Origin: Aquimonas sp046318115
GTDB taxonomy: Bacteria; Pseudomonadota; Gammaproteobacteria; Xanthomonadales; Xanthomonadaceae
Reading direction: 5' to 3'
DNA: 58,569 bases
NCBI GenBank assembly: GCA_046318115.1
Contig: JBKCVA010000073.1
Span: forward strand, 1 to 58,569
Each line of letters begins with the position of its first letter. The stretch's first letter is position 1. Below the pieces are notes generated by a model. It was not told the origin of the DNA. It did not search any database and worked only from the letters and a program-made list of their open reading frames with translations. The position numbers were made by a program, and so were the translations under genes. Shown piece after piece: positions 8,700 to 16,549 of this stretch.

Positions 8700-9115
8700 T
8701 CTATCTGCTCGACACCAACATCCTGATCTACCTGATAAGGAAACGGCCGCTCAGCGTGGCGCAGCGCATCGATGCGCTGCCGGAGTCCGACGAGATCTGC
8801 ATGTCCTTCATCACTTGGGCGGAGCTGCTCAAGGGCGCTGAGCGCAGCACACGCAAGGCCGAGGTGCTGCGTCGACTCGACCAGCTCAGCCGCCAGGTGC
8901 CAATCCGCTATCCGACCGGGCCGGCAATTTGTCGGCACTACGCCGAGCAGGCGACACGCCTGAAGGATCAGGGCACGCCGATCGGCGCCAACGATCTTTG
9001 GATCGCCTGCCACGCCCTCGCCGACGCGGCCACGCTGGTGACGCACAACACGCGCGAGTATGGGCGTGTCAGCGGCTTGAGCGTGGAGGACTGGGCTTCG
9101 GATGTCGCCGATTGA
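8696..9115 (+). CDS. vapC: VapC-type PIN-domain ribonuclease toxin
   Basis: A 139-residue PIN-domain toxin that cleaves RNA (in known VapCs, initiator tRNA or rRNA) when its antitoxin is lost. The acidic metal-binding residues are visible as Asp6 (LLDTNILIY), Glu43 (WAELLKGAE) and Asp100 (GANDLWIACHALA); the C-terminal VTHNTREYGRVSGLSVEDW is the common VapC ending. The GTG start shares GTGA with the vapB stop. The pair sits between two copies of the nitrilase 3' end, which suggests insertion of the module or a local duplication. Confidence 0.93.
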   Translation: MIYLLDTNILIYLIRKRPLSVAQRIDALPESDEICMSFITWAELLKGAERSTRKAEVLRRLDQLSRQVPIRYPTGPAICRHYAEQATRLKDQGTPIGANDLWIACHALADAATLVTHNTREYGRVSGLSVEDWASDVAD

Positions 9116-9121
9116 GCGAGG

Positions 9122-9235
9122 GTCCGCGCGGTCCGCTGGCAGCCGCAGGGCGCGCCGGGGCTGTGGGTGGCGGGGCTGGATTTGGATGCGGCGGCCGGAC
9201 TGTTCGCACAGCGGTGCAGGATGTCAGGCGTGTAG
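9122..9235 (+). pseudogene. Duplicated 3' fragment of a nitrilase-superfamily gene
   Basis: Read in frame, this stretch gives a peptide from TRP (codon 9137) to a TAG stop that matches the last 32 residues of the nitrilase at 7414-8211 in 23 of 32 positions without gaps (WQPxGxPG, LDLxAAxGL, AQRCRxSGV). There is no start codon and no upstream nitrilase sequence; similarity fades within about 15 bases upstream, right after the vapC stop. It is followed by the same 3' repeat as the intact gene. It is the tail of a lost paralogue, or a duplicated segment made when vapBC arrived. Confidence 0.8.
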
Positions 9236-9342
9236 GTGTGTTTTTGCCCGCTGGCCTCGCGGGGTTTTGCGAAGCGGTGGCCGGGCGGTGGCGATGACCG
9301 GGCGGCTGTGTAGCTCATGGTGGGCCGGGGCCCATCCTATGT
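9236..9342 (+). repeat. 3'-end repeat copy 2 with GGTGGGCC hairpin
   Basis: This unit follows the nitrilase-tail fragment and ends in GGTGGGCC-GG-GGCCCATC (9319-9336; one mismatch in the stem) preceded by GCTCAT and followed by CTATG. Its layout and flanking bases match copies 1 and 3. Confidence 0.75.
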
Positions 9343-9364
9343 TTTGCGGATGAGTTGAGTCGCG

Positions 9365-10135
9365 ATGCGAATGCGTAAGCGCGGTGCCTTTCGGAACGAG
9401 GATGTGGTGCTCGACGCGCTTGAGCCCTGGCTGGTCGCGGCCGGCTTCGATCGCTGCGGGCATCTGTTTCATCGCGCTCGCAACAGGGGTGAAGTGGACG
9501 AGCGGATCGAGGCCATCGCGGTGTGCCTGGGCAACAGCTGTCGAACGGTATGGCTGCATGTCTCCACCAAGTTTCCGGCGGCCGTCGAGCTGCTGAGCGA
9601 GGTGCGCCCCTTCACTTTTCAGCGGGCGCACGCGCGCAGCGTGCCGGGCTATCTCAGCGATCTCGCCTGCCAGCTTCAGCTGCGACACTTTCCTCGGCTT
9701 TCCGAAGATGCGCTGGCTGCGGGGGTGTGGCAGCGCCACGACGGCCGACTGCAGCGCCAGCGCACCTCACCTTCCGAGGTCATCACCGCGATTCTGCTGC
9801 GGCTGATCGAGGCCCATGCCCTGCCTGCGTTCGCGCAGCGCCTGACCCTTGAGCGCGTCGCTCAAGCGGCCGAGCAGCCGGGTTTCTGCGAGCTCAATCA
9901 CGCTGCTAGCTGGCCAATCGCCGCTCGCCTGCTGCTGGGCGATTTAGAAGGCGCCGGTCGAGCGTTCGCGCGCAACCCACTCGCGCTGGCGCGAAACGAG
10001 GGCGAGTTCGATGCAGCCAAGTGCTGGCTGCAGGGGAAAGGTGCAGACCTCGACGGCTGCGCATGGAGCGCGCAGAGCGCGGCAAGGGTCTGGGAACTGC
10101 GGCAGCCTTACTGGATTGATGGCGAGCTGGTGTAG
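9365..10135 (+). CDS. Conserved-looking hypothetical protein
   Basis: A 256-residue soluble protein that I do not recognise. It begins MRMRKRGAFRNEDVVLDALEPWL, has a mixed alpha/beta first half containing AIAVCLGNSCRTVWLHVSTKFPA, and a helical second half. No signal peptide, membrane segment or catalytic motif is evident. The N-terminal third resembles the general layout of DUF4304-type proteins (a predicted beta sheet describing an input protein, then helices), but this is weak. It lies between copies 2 and 3 of the hairpin repeat, so it is probably a single-gene unit. Confidence 0.6.
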   Translation: MRMRKRGAFRNEDVVLDALEPWLVAAGFDRCGHLFHRARNRGEVDERIEAIAVCLGNSCRTVWLHVSTKFPAAVELLSEVRPFTFQRAHARSVPGYLSDLACQLQLRHFPRLSEDALAAGVWQRHDGRLQRQRTSPSEVITAILLRLIEAHALPAFAQRLTLERVAQAAEQPGFCELNHAASWPIAARLLLGDLEGAGRAFARNPLALARNEGEFDAAKCWLQGKGADLDGCAWSAQSAARVWELRQPYWIDGELV

Positions 10136-10162
10136 ATGCCCGATCTGCTGAATCGAGAACTG

Positions 10163-10251
10163 TGCGGGCGTGCCGCGCGAGGGAAGCGGCTCGGCGGGGA
10201 AGACCGGGGCGGGTGTTCAGCTCATGGTGGGTCAAGACCCACCCTATGGGC
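10163..10251 (+). repeat. 3'-end repeat copy 3 with perfect GGTGGGTC-AA-GACCCACC hairpin
   Basis: It lies 27 bases after the stop of the unknown gene. The stem at 10226-10243 is perfect over eight pairs, and its two changes relative to copy 1 (C to T on one arm, G to A on the other) are compensatory. This argues that the structure, not the sequence, is maintained. Confidence 0.8.
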
Positions 10252-10280
10252 GCTGCGGGACAAGGCATCTGGTCGGGTTT

Positions 10281-10341
10281 GGCGCGCGATACCCCAGAGG
10301 GTGTATTGAGTCCCTAACCCCTCAAGGGTATCGGGCGCGCC
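10281..10341. repeat. Imperfect long inverted repeat
   Basis: GGCGCGCGATACCC at 10281-10294 faces GGGTATCGGGCGCGCC at 10326-10341 (one two-base insertion), separated by 31 bases that contain smaller GGG/CCC complementarity. It lies in the 324-base gap between 10136 and 10459; apart from this and repeat copy 3 I see nothing in that gap. Confidence 0.55.
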
Positions 10342-10459
10342 AGCAATCGACGGCGAATCATCGCTGCCAAACGAGGACGCGATGCTTCGCGTGGCGACCC
10401 AATAGACGCGCGCTCACCAGAGCACCGCAAACCGCAACGCACGCCCATGAGGACTGCCC

Positions 10460-11110
10460 ATGAAAGCCCTGCTCTTCCTCGGCTCCCGCCGAGCGTCCAC
10501 GCCGCCGCAGCCGAAGCGTCTAGGCGAGCGCGTCTGTGCGTTTCTAAGCGCGCAGCTCGCCAGCCGCTTCGAGACCGCGCTGATTGATCCGCTCGACTAC
10601 CCGCCTACCGCCGTCTTCAAGCCCGTGTTTGCATACGCCGAAAGCAGCAAGCCGGAACAACTCGCGGCGCTGGAGCGGCAGATTGTCGAAGCCGATGCCT
10701 ACGTGATGGTGAGCCCCGAGTACAACCACAGCATGAGCCCGGCACTGGCGGACCTGCTGAATCACTTTCCGAGTTCGGCCTTCGCCTTCAAGCCCAGCCT
10801 GATCGCGACCTATTCCAGCGGCCAATGGGGCGGCACGCGCGCCGCCGTGGGTATGCGCGCCTACCTGTCCGAACTCGGCTGCCTGCCGGTCTCGGCGATG
10901 CTGCACTTTCCGCATGCCGACAAAGCCTTCGAAGCCGACGGCACAGCCGCCGCCGACCAGGACGCCGCGCGCTGGGCGAAGTACGCCGCGCGCGGCATCG
11001 AGCAGCTGCACTGGTGGGCGGAAGCCGCCGCGCAGCAGCGCGCGGCGGTGAATCCCATGGCCGCGTCGCCGGCCTTCCGGCGCACGCCAAGCGAGCGCGA
11101 TACTCCGTGA
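10460..11110 (+). CDS. NADPH-dependent FMN reductase family protein
   Basis: A 216-residue flavodoxin-like protein expected to bind FMN and reduce it, or quinones, with NAD(P)H in the cytoplasm. Residues 4-11 (LLFLGSRRAS) correspond to the phosphate-binding G-S-x-R loop, SPEYNHSMSPALADLLNHF (about 93-111) is the family hallmark that binds the flavin ring, and ATYSSGQWGGTRA is the third conserved block. The C-terminal 35 residues (Ala/Gln-rich) are an extension. The ATG follows TGAGGACTGCCC, a reasonable ribosome site. No regulator is adjacent. Confidence 0.9.
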   Translation: MKALLFLGSRRASTPPQPKRLGERVCAFLSAQLASRFETALIDPLDYPPTAVFKPVFAYAESSKPEQLAALERQIVEADAYVMVSPEYNHSMSPALADLLNHFPSSAFAFKPSLIATYSSGQWGGTRAAVGMRAYLSELGCLPVSAMLHFPHADKAFEADGTAAADQDAARWAKYAARGIEQLHWWAEAAAQQRAAVNPMAASPAFRRTPSERDTP

Positions 11111-11194
11111 ACGTCCGCCCGCAAACCGCCAGAACTCACCGCTGAGGCGCCCCAGTCGCTGCCTACCGTGTCGGCACACGCTCAGGAGCCGCCC

Positions 11195-11611
11195 ATGTGG
11201 ACCCCGCCCCTTCTCGCACTCGTCCTCGCTCTCAGCGCCATGCAGGCGGGGGCCCAGCCGCCCAGGCTCAGCCCGATCGACCTCAGCCGGATGGACGTGG
11301 GCTGCTGGTACACGCAGAGGATCGATTCCGAGGTGTTCATGCTGTGGCTGGCCGTGCCGCTCGAGTCCGAGGGCCCCTCAGCCTTCATCGGGCTGGACGG
11401 CGAAGACCTGCCGCTGCTGCCGGCGCCGGCCGCCACCCCGGGCACCGAGTTCCGCGGTGAACGCTGGCGCGCGCGTGTCATCGACGGCGAGGCAATCGAG
11501 CAGGACTGCGGTGACGAGTGCGCCGGCAGCCTGCGTCGGGTGCAGCTCGAGCTGACCGGGTCAGGCGGCAACGTGCATCTCTTCGACGCGATCGAACGCT
11601 GCGGCTGCTGA
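11195..11611 (+). CDS. Small secreted hypothetical protein
   Basis: A 138-residue protein with a clear signal peptide (MWTPPLLALVLALSAMQAGAQ, cleavage after AGA). ATG 11195 is preceded by AGGAGCC at the right distance; an earlier in-frame ATG at 11168 would bury the signal. The mature part has five cysteines, including CDE-spaced EQDCGDEC and a terminal ERCGC, suggesting disulfides in the periplasm. I do not recognise the family. Confidence 0.7.
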   Translation: MWTPPLLALVLALSAMQAGAQPPRLSPIDLSRMDVGCWYTQRIDSEVFMLWLAVPLESEGPSAFIGLDGEDLPLLPAPAATPGTEFRGERWRARVIDGEAIEQDCGDECAGSLRRVQLELTGSGGNVHLFDAIERCGC

Positions 11612-11892
11612 GTAGGCCAGGCGCGGAACCGGCACGCCGGGCCCGAAGTCCGTGGGCAGCAGCGGCTCGGTTGCGGCCGACTGCAGGCGGCCTTGACGAG
11701 CGCATCTTGGCGGCTCGCACGCTCCGACCTGCCAGCCTCCACCGCTCGGGCCTGCGGGGACAGCCTCGCCAAACCCTGAATGCAACGCCCGACCGGCGAG
11801 CCGCAGGCGTCCGATCCCGCCGATCCGGTCGCTGGACGCGACCCCGGAGGACAACTCTGGCGGCGCCGGGCTTTTCCGGCTCGCCGGATCGA

Positions 11893-12558
11893 ATGCCCAT
11901 GTCGCTGCCGCTCGCGCTGCGCCGTCTGCTGTTCCTGCTGTTCACGCTTGCCTGCGTGGCGATCGCCCTGCACGCCTTTCACTACCTGTTCCAGGCGATC
12001 AACCCGCAGAACCCTTTCCACGCGAGCTTCGCGGCGGGCGGCTGGGCAGTGCCTGCGCACTTCTTCGCGTCGGGTCTTGCCCTGGTGGTGCTGCCCCTGC
12101 AGTTCTCGCAGGCACTGCGTACCCGCTCGCCTGCCCTGCACCGGCTCGCGGGCTGGCTGTACGTGCTGGCGGTCCTGATCGGGGGTGTGTCCGGCCTGCT
12201 GCTGGCGCCGCGCGCCCAGGGCGGCTGGGCGACCGGCGCCTCGTTCCTGCTGCTCGGCCTGCTTTGGCTGGGCAGCACCGGCATGGCCCTGTACCACGCG
12301 ACCCGCCGCCGCATCGAACTGCATCGGCGCTGGATGCTGCGCAGTGCGGCACTGACCTTTGCGGCCCCCACTCTGCGCCTGCATCTGGTGCTGGGGCTGG
12401 CCGTGTTCGGGCTGGCCTTTCCGCCCGCCTACCTGCTCGCCGCATGGCTGTGCTGGTCGCTCAATCTGCTGCTGGTCGAGGCGTACCTGCGGCGGCGCCC
12501 GAGGCCGTCGGCGCGCGCGCTCGACACTGGCTTGGGGTCTCGCCCAGCAGGCGCTTGA
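11893..12558 (+). CDS. DUF2306-type integral membrane protein
   Basis: A 221-residue protein with about six membrane helices, containing HAFHYLFQAINPQNPFHASF, then GWAVPAHFFASGLALVVLPLQF, RSPALHRLAGWLYV and ELHRRWMLRSAALTFAAPTLR. The conserved His and Arg residues in these blocks match the predicted membrane family DUF2306, whose function is unknown. The chosen start is ATG 11893; the open frame runs back to 11518, but that part is not protein-like and has no signal. The last 98 bases overlap the AraC-type gene on the other strand. Confidence 0.78.
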   Translation: MPMSLPLALRRLLFLLFTLACVAIALHAFHYLFQAINPQNPFHASFAAGGWAVPAHFFASGLALVVLPLQFSQALRTRSPALHRLAGWLYVLAVLIGGVSGLLLAPRAQGGWATGASFLLLGLLWLGSTGMALYHATRRRIELHRRWMLRSAALTFAAPTLRLHLVLGLAVFGLAFPPAYLLAAWLCWSLNLLLVEAYLRRRPRPSARALDTGLGSRPAGA

Positions 12559-13648
12559 AGGCCGCGTTGAAGGTCGACTTCGAGGTGAAGCCGACCTCGA
12601 AGGCGATGTCGAGCGCGGTGCGTTGTTCCCCGGGGTCGAGCAGGCGGGCCTGGGCCTCACGCACGCGGAAGGCATTGACCCAGTCCCAGAAGGGCTGCCC
12701 GAAGCGACGGTTGATCACCGACGACACCAGGTACTCCGGATAGCCGCTGCGCTTGGCCAGCTGGGCGATCGACAGCGCCGGCTGGCGATACAGATGCTCC
12801 CGCTCGAACAGGTGATGCAGGCGCCGGGCGACCTCGTCGAAGCGAGGATCTTCCGCCGCATCGTCAGTCTCCAGATCAGCGCTGGCGTCAGGCGCGGGCG
12901 TCGCCTCCTGCGCCGCAGCGCCGTCGGGCCCCGCAGCGGCCTCCGGAGCGGCCAGCGCCGCGATCTCGGCCGGCACCAGCAGGCTGCGGTAGCCCACCGC
13001 CAGCACGAAACCCGCGACCGCCACGTAGATCAGCTGATAGGGCAGCCACGGCACCGGCAGCAGCCACTGCGCCAAAGCCGTCGCCCAGATCAGGCACTGC
13101 CAGGCCGCCACCCACAGCAGCCAGCGCACGGACTCGGGATCGCCGTCCGAGCGGGTCGCGCGCAGGCGACGGCGGTAGCGCAGCACCATCGCGACGGCCG
13201 CCGCGACATAGCTCAGGCTGAAGCCGAACAGGGCAAGGCTGATCAGCAGCTCGCGCCCGCCATGGCCGCCGAGCCGCAGGACCTGCAAGGTCTGCAGGAA
13301 GGCGTCCGTCGGCATCATCAGCAGATCAACGGTCAGCAGCAGACCCAGCGCGAAGCCCAGACCATGGCGCAGATCCACCCAGCTCAGCGAGCGCGCCTGC
13401 ACCCGGCTGCGCACGTACAGGTAGAACAGGCTGGCGTGCAGGAAAGGGAACAGGGCCACCACCCGCAGCGCTCGAAAGCCATGAGCGCCGGGATCCAGCA
13501 TCGCCCACGCGCGTACGCCAAGGTCCAGCGCGATCAGCAGCATCCAGCCCGCCAGCAGACGCTCGCGCGGCCCTTGCCTCCACAGCGCGAGGCCCAACAG
13601 CAGGCCCTGCGCGGCACCGATGCTGTAGATGAAGATCCAGGGGTTCAT
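12461..13648 (-). CDS. Membrane-anchored AraC family transcriptional regulator
   Basis: A 395-residue regulator. The N-terminal half (about 5-235) contains seven predicted membrane helices, then an acidic linker rich in Ala/Pro/Asp (about 238-272), then an AraC/XylS double helix-turn-helix (about 275-375) with SIAQLAKRSGYPEYLVSSVINRR written here in parts as SIAQLAKRSGYPEYL, and FEVGFTSKSTFNAAFKRLLG. Such proteins sense a membrane or extracellular cue and bind DNA from the membrane. It overlaps the DUF2306 gene tail-to-tail by 98 bases, so transcription of one may interfere with the other. Its target and signal are unknown. Confidence 0.88.
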   Translation of the reverse strand: MNPWIFIYSIGAAQGLLLGLALWRQGPRERLLAGWMLLIALDLGVRAWAMLDPGAHGFRALRVVALFPFLHASLFYLYVRSRVQARSLSWVDLRHGLGFALGLLLTVDLLMMPTDAFLQTLQVLRLGGHGGRELLISLALFGFSLSYVAAAVAMVLRYRRRLRATRSDGDPESVRWLLWVAAWQCLIWATALAQWLLPVPWLPYQLIYVAVAGFVLAVGYRSLLVPAEIAALAAPEAAAGPDGAAAQEATPAPDASADLETDDAAEDPRFDEVARRLHHLFEREHLYRQPALSIAQLAKRSGYPEYLVSSVINRRFGQPFWDWVNAFRVREAQARLLDPGEQRTALDIAFEVGFTSKSTFNAAFKRLLGETPSQCRARAPTASGAAAGTPRPAAD

Positions 13649-14124
13649 CAGAGCCTGCGTGCGCTCAACTGCGTCGGGCCGCAGAGCATAGTGCGTAAGT
13701 GACCCTGCGCTGGTGTCGCCTGCAAGCGGGCCAGCGCTACGACTGCGGCAGCGGCGCGCACAACGGCAACGCGCTGGTACTCAGCGTCGATGGTCGCAAC
13801 AGCCAGCCGCTGTCACCGACGAACCCCTACACCGAAGGCAACACGGATCAAGCGCCTACGTGCTCGATCCGCGAGCGCGCCCTCCATGGCGCGCGGCAAC
13901 CCTGAATTCTTCAGCCTTGCTCCAAGTCGGACGGCCTGCGCGAACGCGCCTCTGCCGCAGCCTGTGCACGACCGGATCGCCGCAATGAGCACAAGTCGCG
14001 ATGGCTCCAAGGGGCCATTGACGAGGCCCAGGCGGCGCGTCGGCGGGGGCAGCCGAGCCGGCCTGCCGATTCTGGACCTGAGATTCCGTATCCAGACCCA
14101 GAGCCACTCCGGACGACGCCCAGC
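13649..14124. other. Intergenic region with one dispersed repeat copy and a possible coding remnant
   Basis: The stretch 13699-13905 can be read as a 68-residue peptide with a protein-like first part (CGSGAHNGNALVLSVDGRN) but no ribosome site; it may be a decayed gene. From about 13850 to 13925 lies an inverted copy of the dispersed repeat described at 31117 (shared block GGCTGAAGAATTCAG... on the minus strand, then GCCGCGCGCC and GCTTGATCC). I see no promoter I can defend. Confidence 0.5.
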
Positions 14125-14385
14125 ATGCACCCTCGACTCGCGATCCCGATCCTGCTGCTGGTCACGGCAGCGCCTGCGGTCGCTGCGGACAGCCCTCGCT
14201 TCCAGGCCACCGCCAGCATCGAACCACGCCGTACCAGCGATGACGGCCGATTTTCCGCCGTCGCCCACGCCCGGCGCGAACACGCCGCAGCCGCCGGTGA
14301 TGGCCGCTTCGTGCTCAAGGCCAGCGCCGCGACCTGCGATCCGAACGACGACAGCCTGTTCCGCAACGGCTTCGAAACCCCCTGA
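14125..14385 (+). CDS. Small secreted protein ending in FRNGFETP
   Basis: An 86-residue protein with a signal peptide (MHPRLAIPILLLVTAAPAVAA) and a short mature part of about 65 residues ending CDPNDDSLFRNGFETP. The last segment closely resembles the ending FRDGFED of the beta-helix protein at 16550-18031, and a Cys precedes the acidic DD. It stands 22 bases before the S74-type gene, so the two probably form an operon. The mature body has no recognised domain; the protein may be a fragment of a larger ancestor that kept its signal and C-terminal tag. Confidence 0.65.
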   Translation: MHPRLAIPILLLVTAAPAVAADSPRFQATASIEPRRTSDDGRFSAVAHARREHAAAAGDGRFVLKASAATCDPNDDSLFRNGFETP

Positions 14386-14407
14386 TTTCCTGTCCTTGGA
14401 GAACGCC

Positions 14408-16216
14408 ATGCGCATCTCGATCCTGACCCTCGCGCTGGCTGGCGTGCTGTCCGCACTGCCCGCAGCCGCTGACACCCTGAGCTACCGAGGCCACCTGGAG
14501 GACCGCGAGGCACCGGCCAATGGGCGCTATGACCTGCGTCTGTCCGTGCACGCCGACGCCAAGCGCGCCGCGCCGCTCGGCTGGCCCATCGAGTTTCCCG
14601 CCGTCGCCGTGACCGACGGCGCCTTCGAGCTTGAGTTCGATCTGCCGGCGGGCGCTGACGAGGCCTGGGTGGAGCTGTCCGTGCGCGCGCCAGGCGAGGC
14701 GACGTGGAGTGCCATCCCCGGTCGCACCAAGGCCACCGCCGCTACCGCCGCGATCGGCCAGTGCTGGAGCAGCACCGGCGATGACGGCAGCAACCCGACG
14801 CTGAATTTTCTCGGCACCACCGATGCGCAGCCGCTGGTGCTGCGCACGCGCAATGTGCAGAGCCTGCGTCTGGAGCCGAGCACGATCTTGTTCAACGGCG
14901 CACCGATCACGGCCAACGTGATCGGAGGATCGAGTGCGAACAGCGTTGCTGCAGGCGTGCGCGGGGCGACGATAGCCGGCGGCGGTGTGCCGAGCGGCGA
15001 CAGCGACCCGGACTTCGACGATGACGCGCCCAATCGGGTCACCGATGCATACGGCACGGTCGGTGGTGGCTATGGCAATCGGGCCGGAGACAACGCGGGA
15101 TCGGCGACGTTTGCAGGCTATGCCACGGTTGCCGGAGGCTCTGCGAACATCGCCAGCGGTTTGGGCAGCGCGATCACAGGCGGGCAAAGGAATCTGGCCA
15201 GCGGCAGTGGCAGCAGTATCGGCGGTGGTGGCAACAACCGCGCGACCGGTTCTGCCAGCCGCATCGGCGGAGGCTTGTTGAATCTCGCGCCCGGCGACTA
15301 CAGCACGGTCAGCGGCGGAATCTTCAACTGTGCTGGCGCAGAAGCCTCATGGGCGGGTGGCAACAGCGCCAAGGTTCGACCGGGTAGCAGCGGCGAGGGC
15401 TGCGCTGGCGTCCCCACAGCTGGCGTCGCGGGCGATGTTGGAACATTCGTATGGTCCGGCAGCTCGGCGGGCCTGGTTTCCACCGGCCCCAACCAGTTTC
15501 TGGTAAGCGCCGAAGGCGGCATGGCCATCAACACCAACACGCCCACCGCAGGCGCTGCGCTGACGGTCAACGGCAACGTCGATGTCGCCACCACCGGCAC
15601 ACTGAGCTTCGGCTCGCAGACCCGGCAGATGCTCAATCTCTGGGGCCCGGCCGGTTACGGCATCGGCGTGCAGAGCGACCGCCTCTACTTCCGAAGCTTC
15701 AGCGGCTTCAGCTGGTTCCAGGGCGGCGCGCACAACGACGCGGCCGACAACGCCGGCAGCGGCGGCACGCTGCGCATGCGCCTGTCGAATACCGGCCAAC
15801 TGCAAACCAGCACGGGCACCATCAGCACGCTGTCCGATGCGCGCCTGAAAGACGAGATTGCCGACTACTCCGGCGCACTCGATCGCATCAATGCGCTGCG
15901 GCCAGTCACCTATCACTACCGAGACGCCGGCAAGGCTGCCTTCCAGCCCGAGGGTACGCATATTGGATTCGTCGCACAGGAAATACAGCAGGTGTTTCCG
16001 CAGTGGGTCAGCGAGGGCGAGCACGGTCATCTGATGTTGTCGATGCGCGGCTTCGAAGCGGTTGCCGTGGCCGCGCTGCAGGAGCTGAGCGCGGAGAACG
16101 CAATTCATGCGGCGCAGTCCTCAAGCCAGCGTGACCGCATCGAAAGGCTGGAGGCGGACAACGCCGACCTGAGGGCACGACTGCGCCGGATCGAGGCTTT
16201 GCTTGTCGGCCGGTGA
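14408..16216 (+). CDS. Secreted surface protein with YadA-head-like repeats and S74 intramolecular chaperone domain
   Basis: A 602-residue exported protein. Start ATG 14408 follows TTGGAGAA and gives a signal peptide (MRISILTLALAGVLSALPAAA). Residues about 20-130 form a beta domain, 180-330 contain glycine-rich head-like repeats (TVGGGYGNRAGD, TVAGGSANIASG, SIGGGGNNRATG, TVSGGIFNCAG) expected to build a trimeric beta-roll, and 470-560 form a peptidase S74/endosialidase chaperone: Ser476 and Lys481 in SDARLKDEI match the self-cleavage Ser/Lys dyad, followed by TYHYRD and GFVAQEIQQVFP. A coiled coil ends the protein (about 565-602). S74 domains assist trimer folding of phage tailspikes and some surface proteins; no phage genes are nearby. 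Confidence 0.88.
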   Translation: MRISILTLALAGVLSALPAAADTLSYRGHLEDREAPANGRYDLRLSVHADAKRAAPLGWPIEFPAVAVTDGAFELEFDLPAGADEAWVELSVRAPGEATWSAIPGRTKATAATAAIGQCWSSTGDDGSNPTLNFLGTTDAQPLVLRTRNVQSLRLEPSTILFNGAPITANVIGGSSANSVAAGVRGATIAGGGVPSGDSDPDFDDDAPNRVTDAYGTVGGGYGNRAGDNAGSATFAGYATVAGGSANIASGLGSAITGGQRNLASGSGSSIGGGGNNRATGSASRIGGGLLNLAPGDYSTVSGGIFNCAGAEASWAGGNSAKVRPGSSGEGCAGVPTAGVAGDVGTFVWSGSSAGLVSTGPNQFLVSAEGGMAINTNTPTAGAALTVNGNVDVATTGTLSFGSQTRQMLNLWGPAGYGIGVQSDRLYFRSFSGFSWFQGGAHNDAADNAGSGGTLRMRLSNTGQLQTSTGTISTLSDARLKDEIADYSGALDRINALRPVTYHYRDAGKAAFQPEGTHIGFVAQEIQQVFPQWVSEGEHGHLMLSMRGFEAVAVAALQELSAENAIHAAQSSSQRDRIERLEADNADLRARLRRIEALLVGR

Positions 16217-16549
16217 TGAACGGCCCCTGCCTTCGGGCGTCTGCAGGTTGATGCGCCTGCCCCGCAGGTCCTACCTGTCCTTGGCGAGGGCGCTGACCGC
16301 ACACACCGCAGCGGTCCGCGCGCTCGCCCTCCAGCGTCAGGGCACTGGCCGGCCTCGCGCCGGGTGAGTCTGCGCCGCGGCGCGTTCGCGCATGGGCGCA
16401 AGCGAGACAGAGCGCATACCCGATTTTCACAGTATCGGGATCGCTCCGATCAAGCAGTCCCGAGAAACGGGGCCGAGCGCCGAAGCTGTTGTCGCGAAGC
16501 CGCCCCTGGCGACGTAACGCCAGCGATCACTCGACCCGAGCCCCGACCC
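16217..16549. other. Intergenic gap without recognised features
   Basis: I see no supported gene, hairpin with T-run, or copy of the repeat families in these 333 bases. The promoter of the beta-helix gene is presumably here, but no convincing -35/-10 pair is visible. Confidence 0.4.

Noticed and set aside
13699..13905. Possible 68-residue coding remnant
   Set aside because: A short protein-like piece, but no ribosome site, no full domain and overlap with a repeat; kept only as a note.
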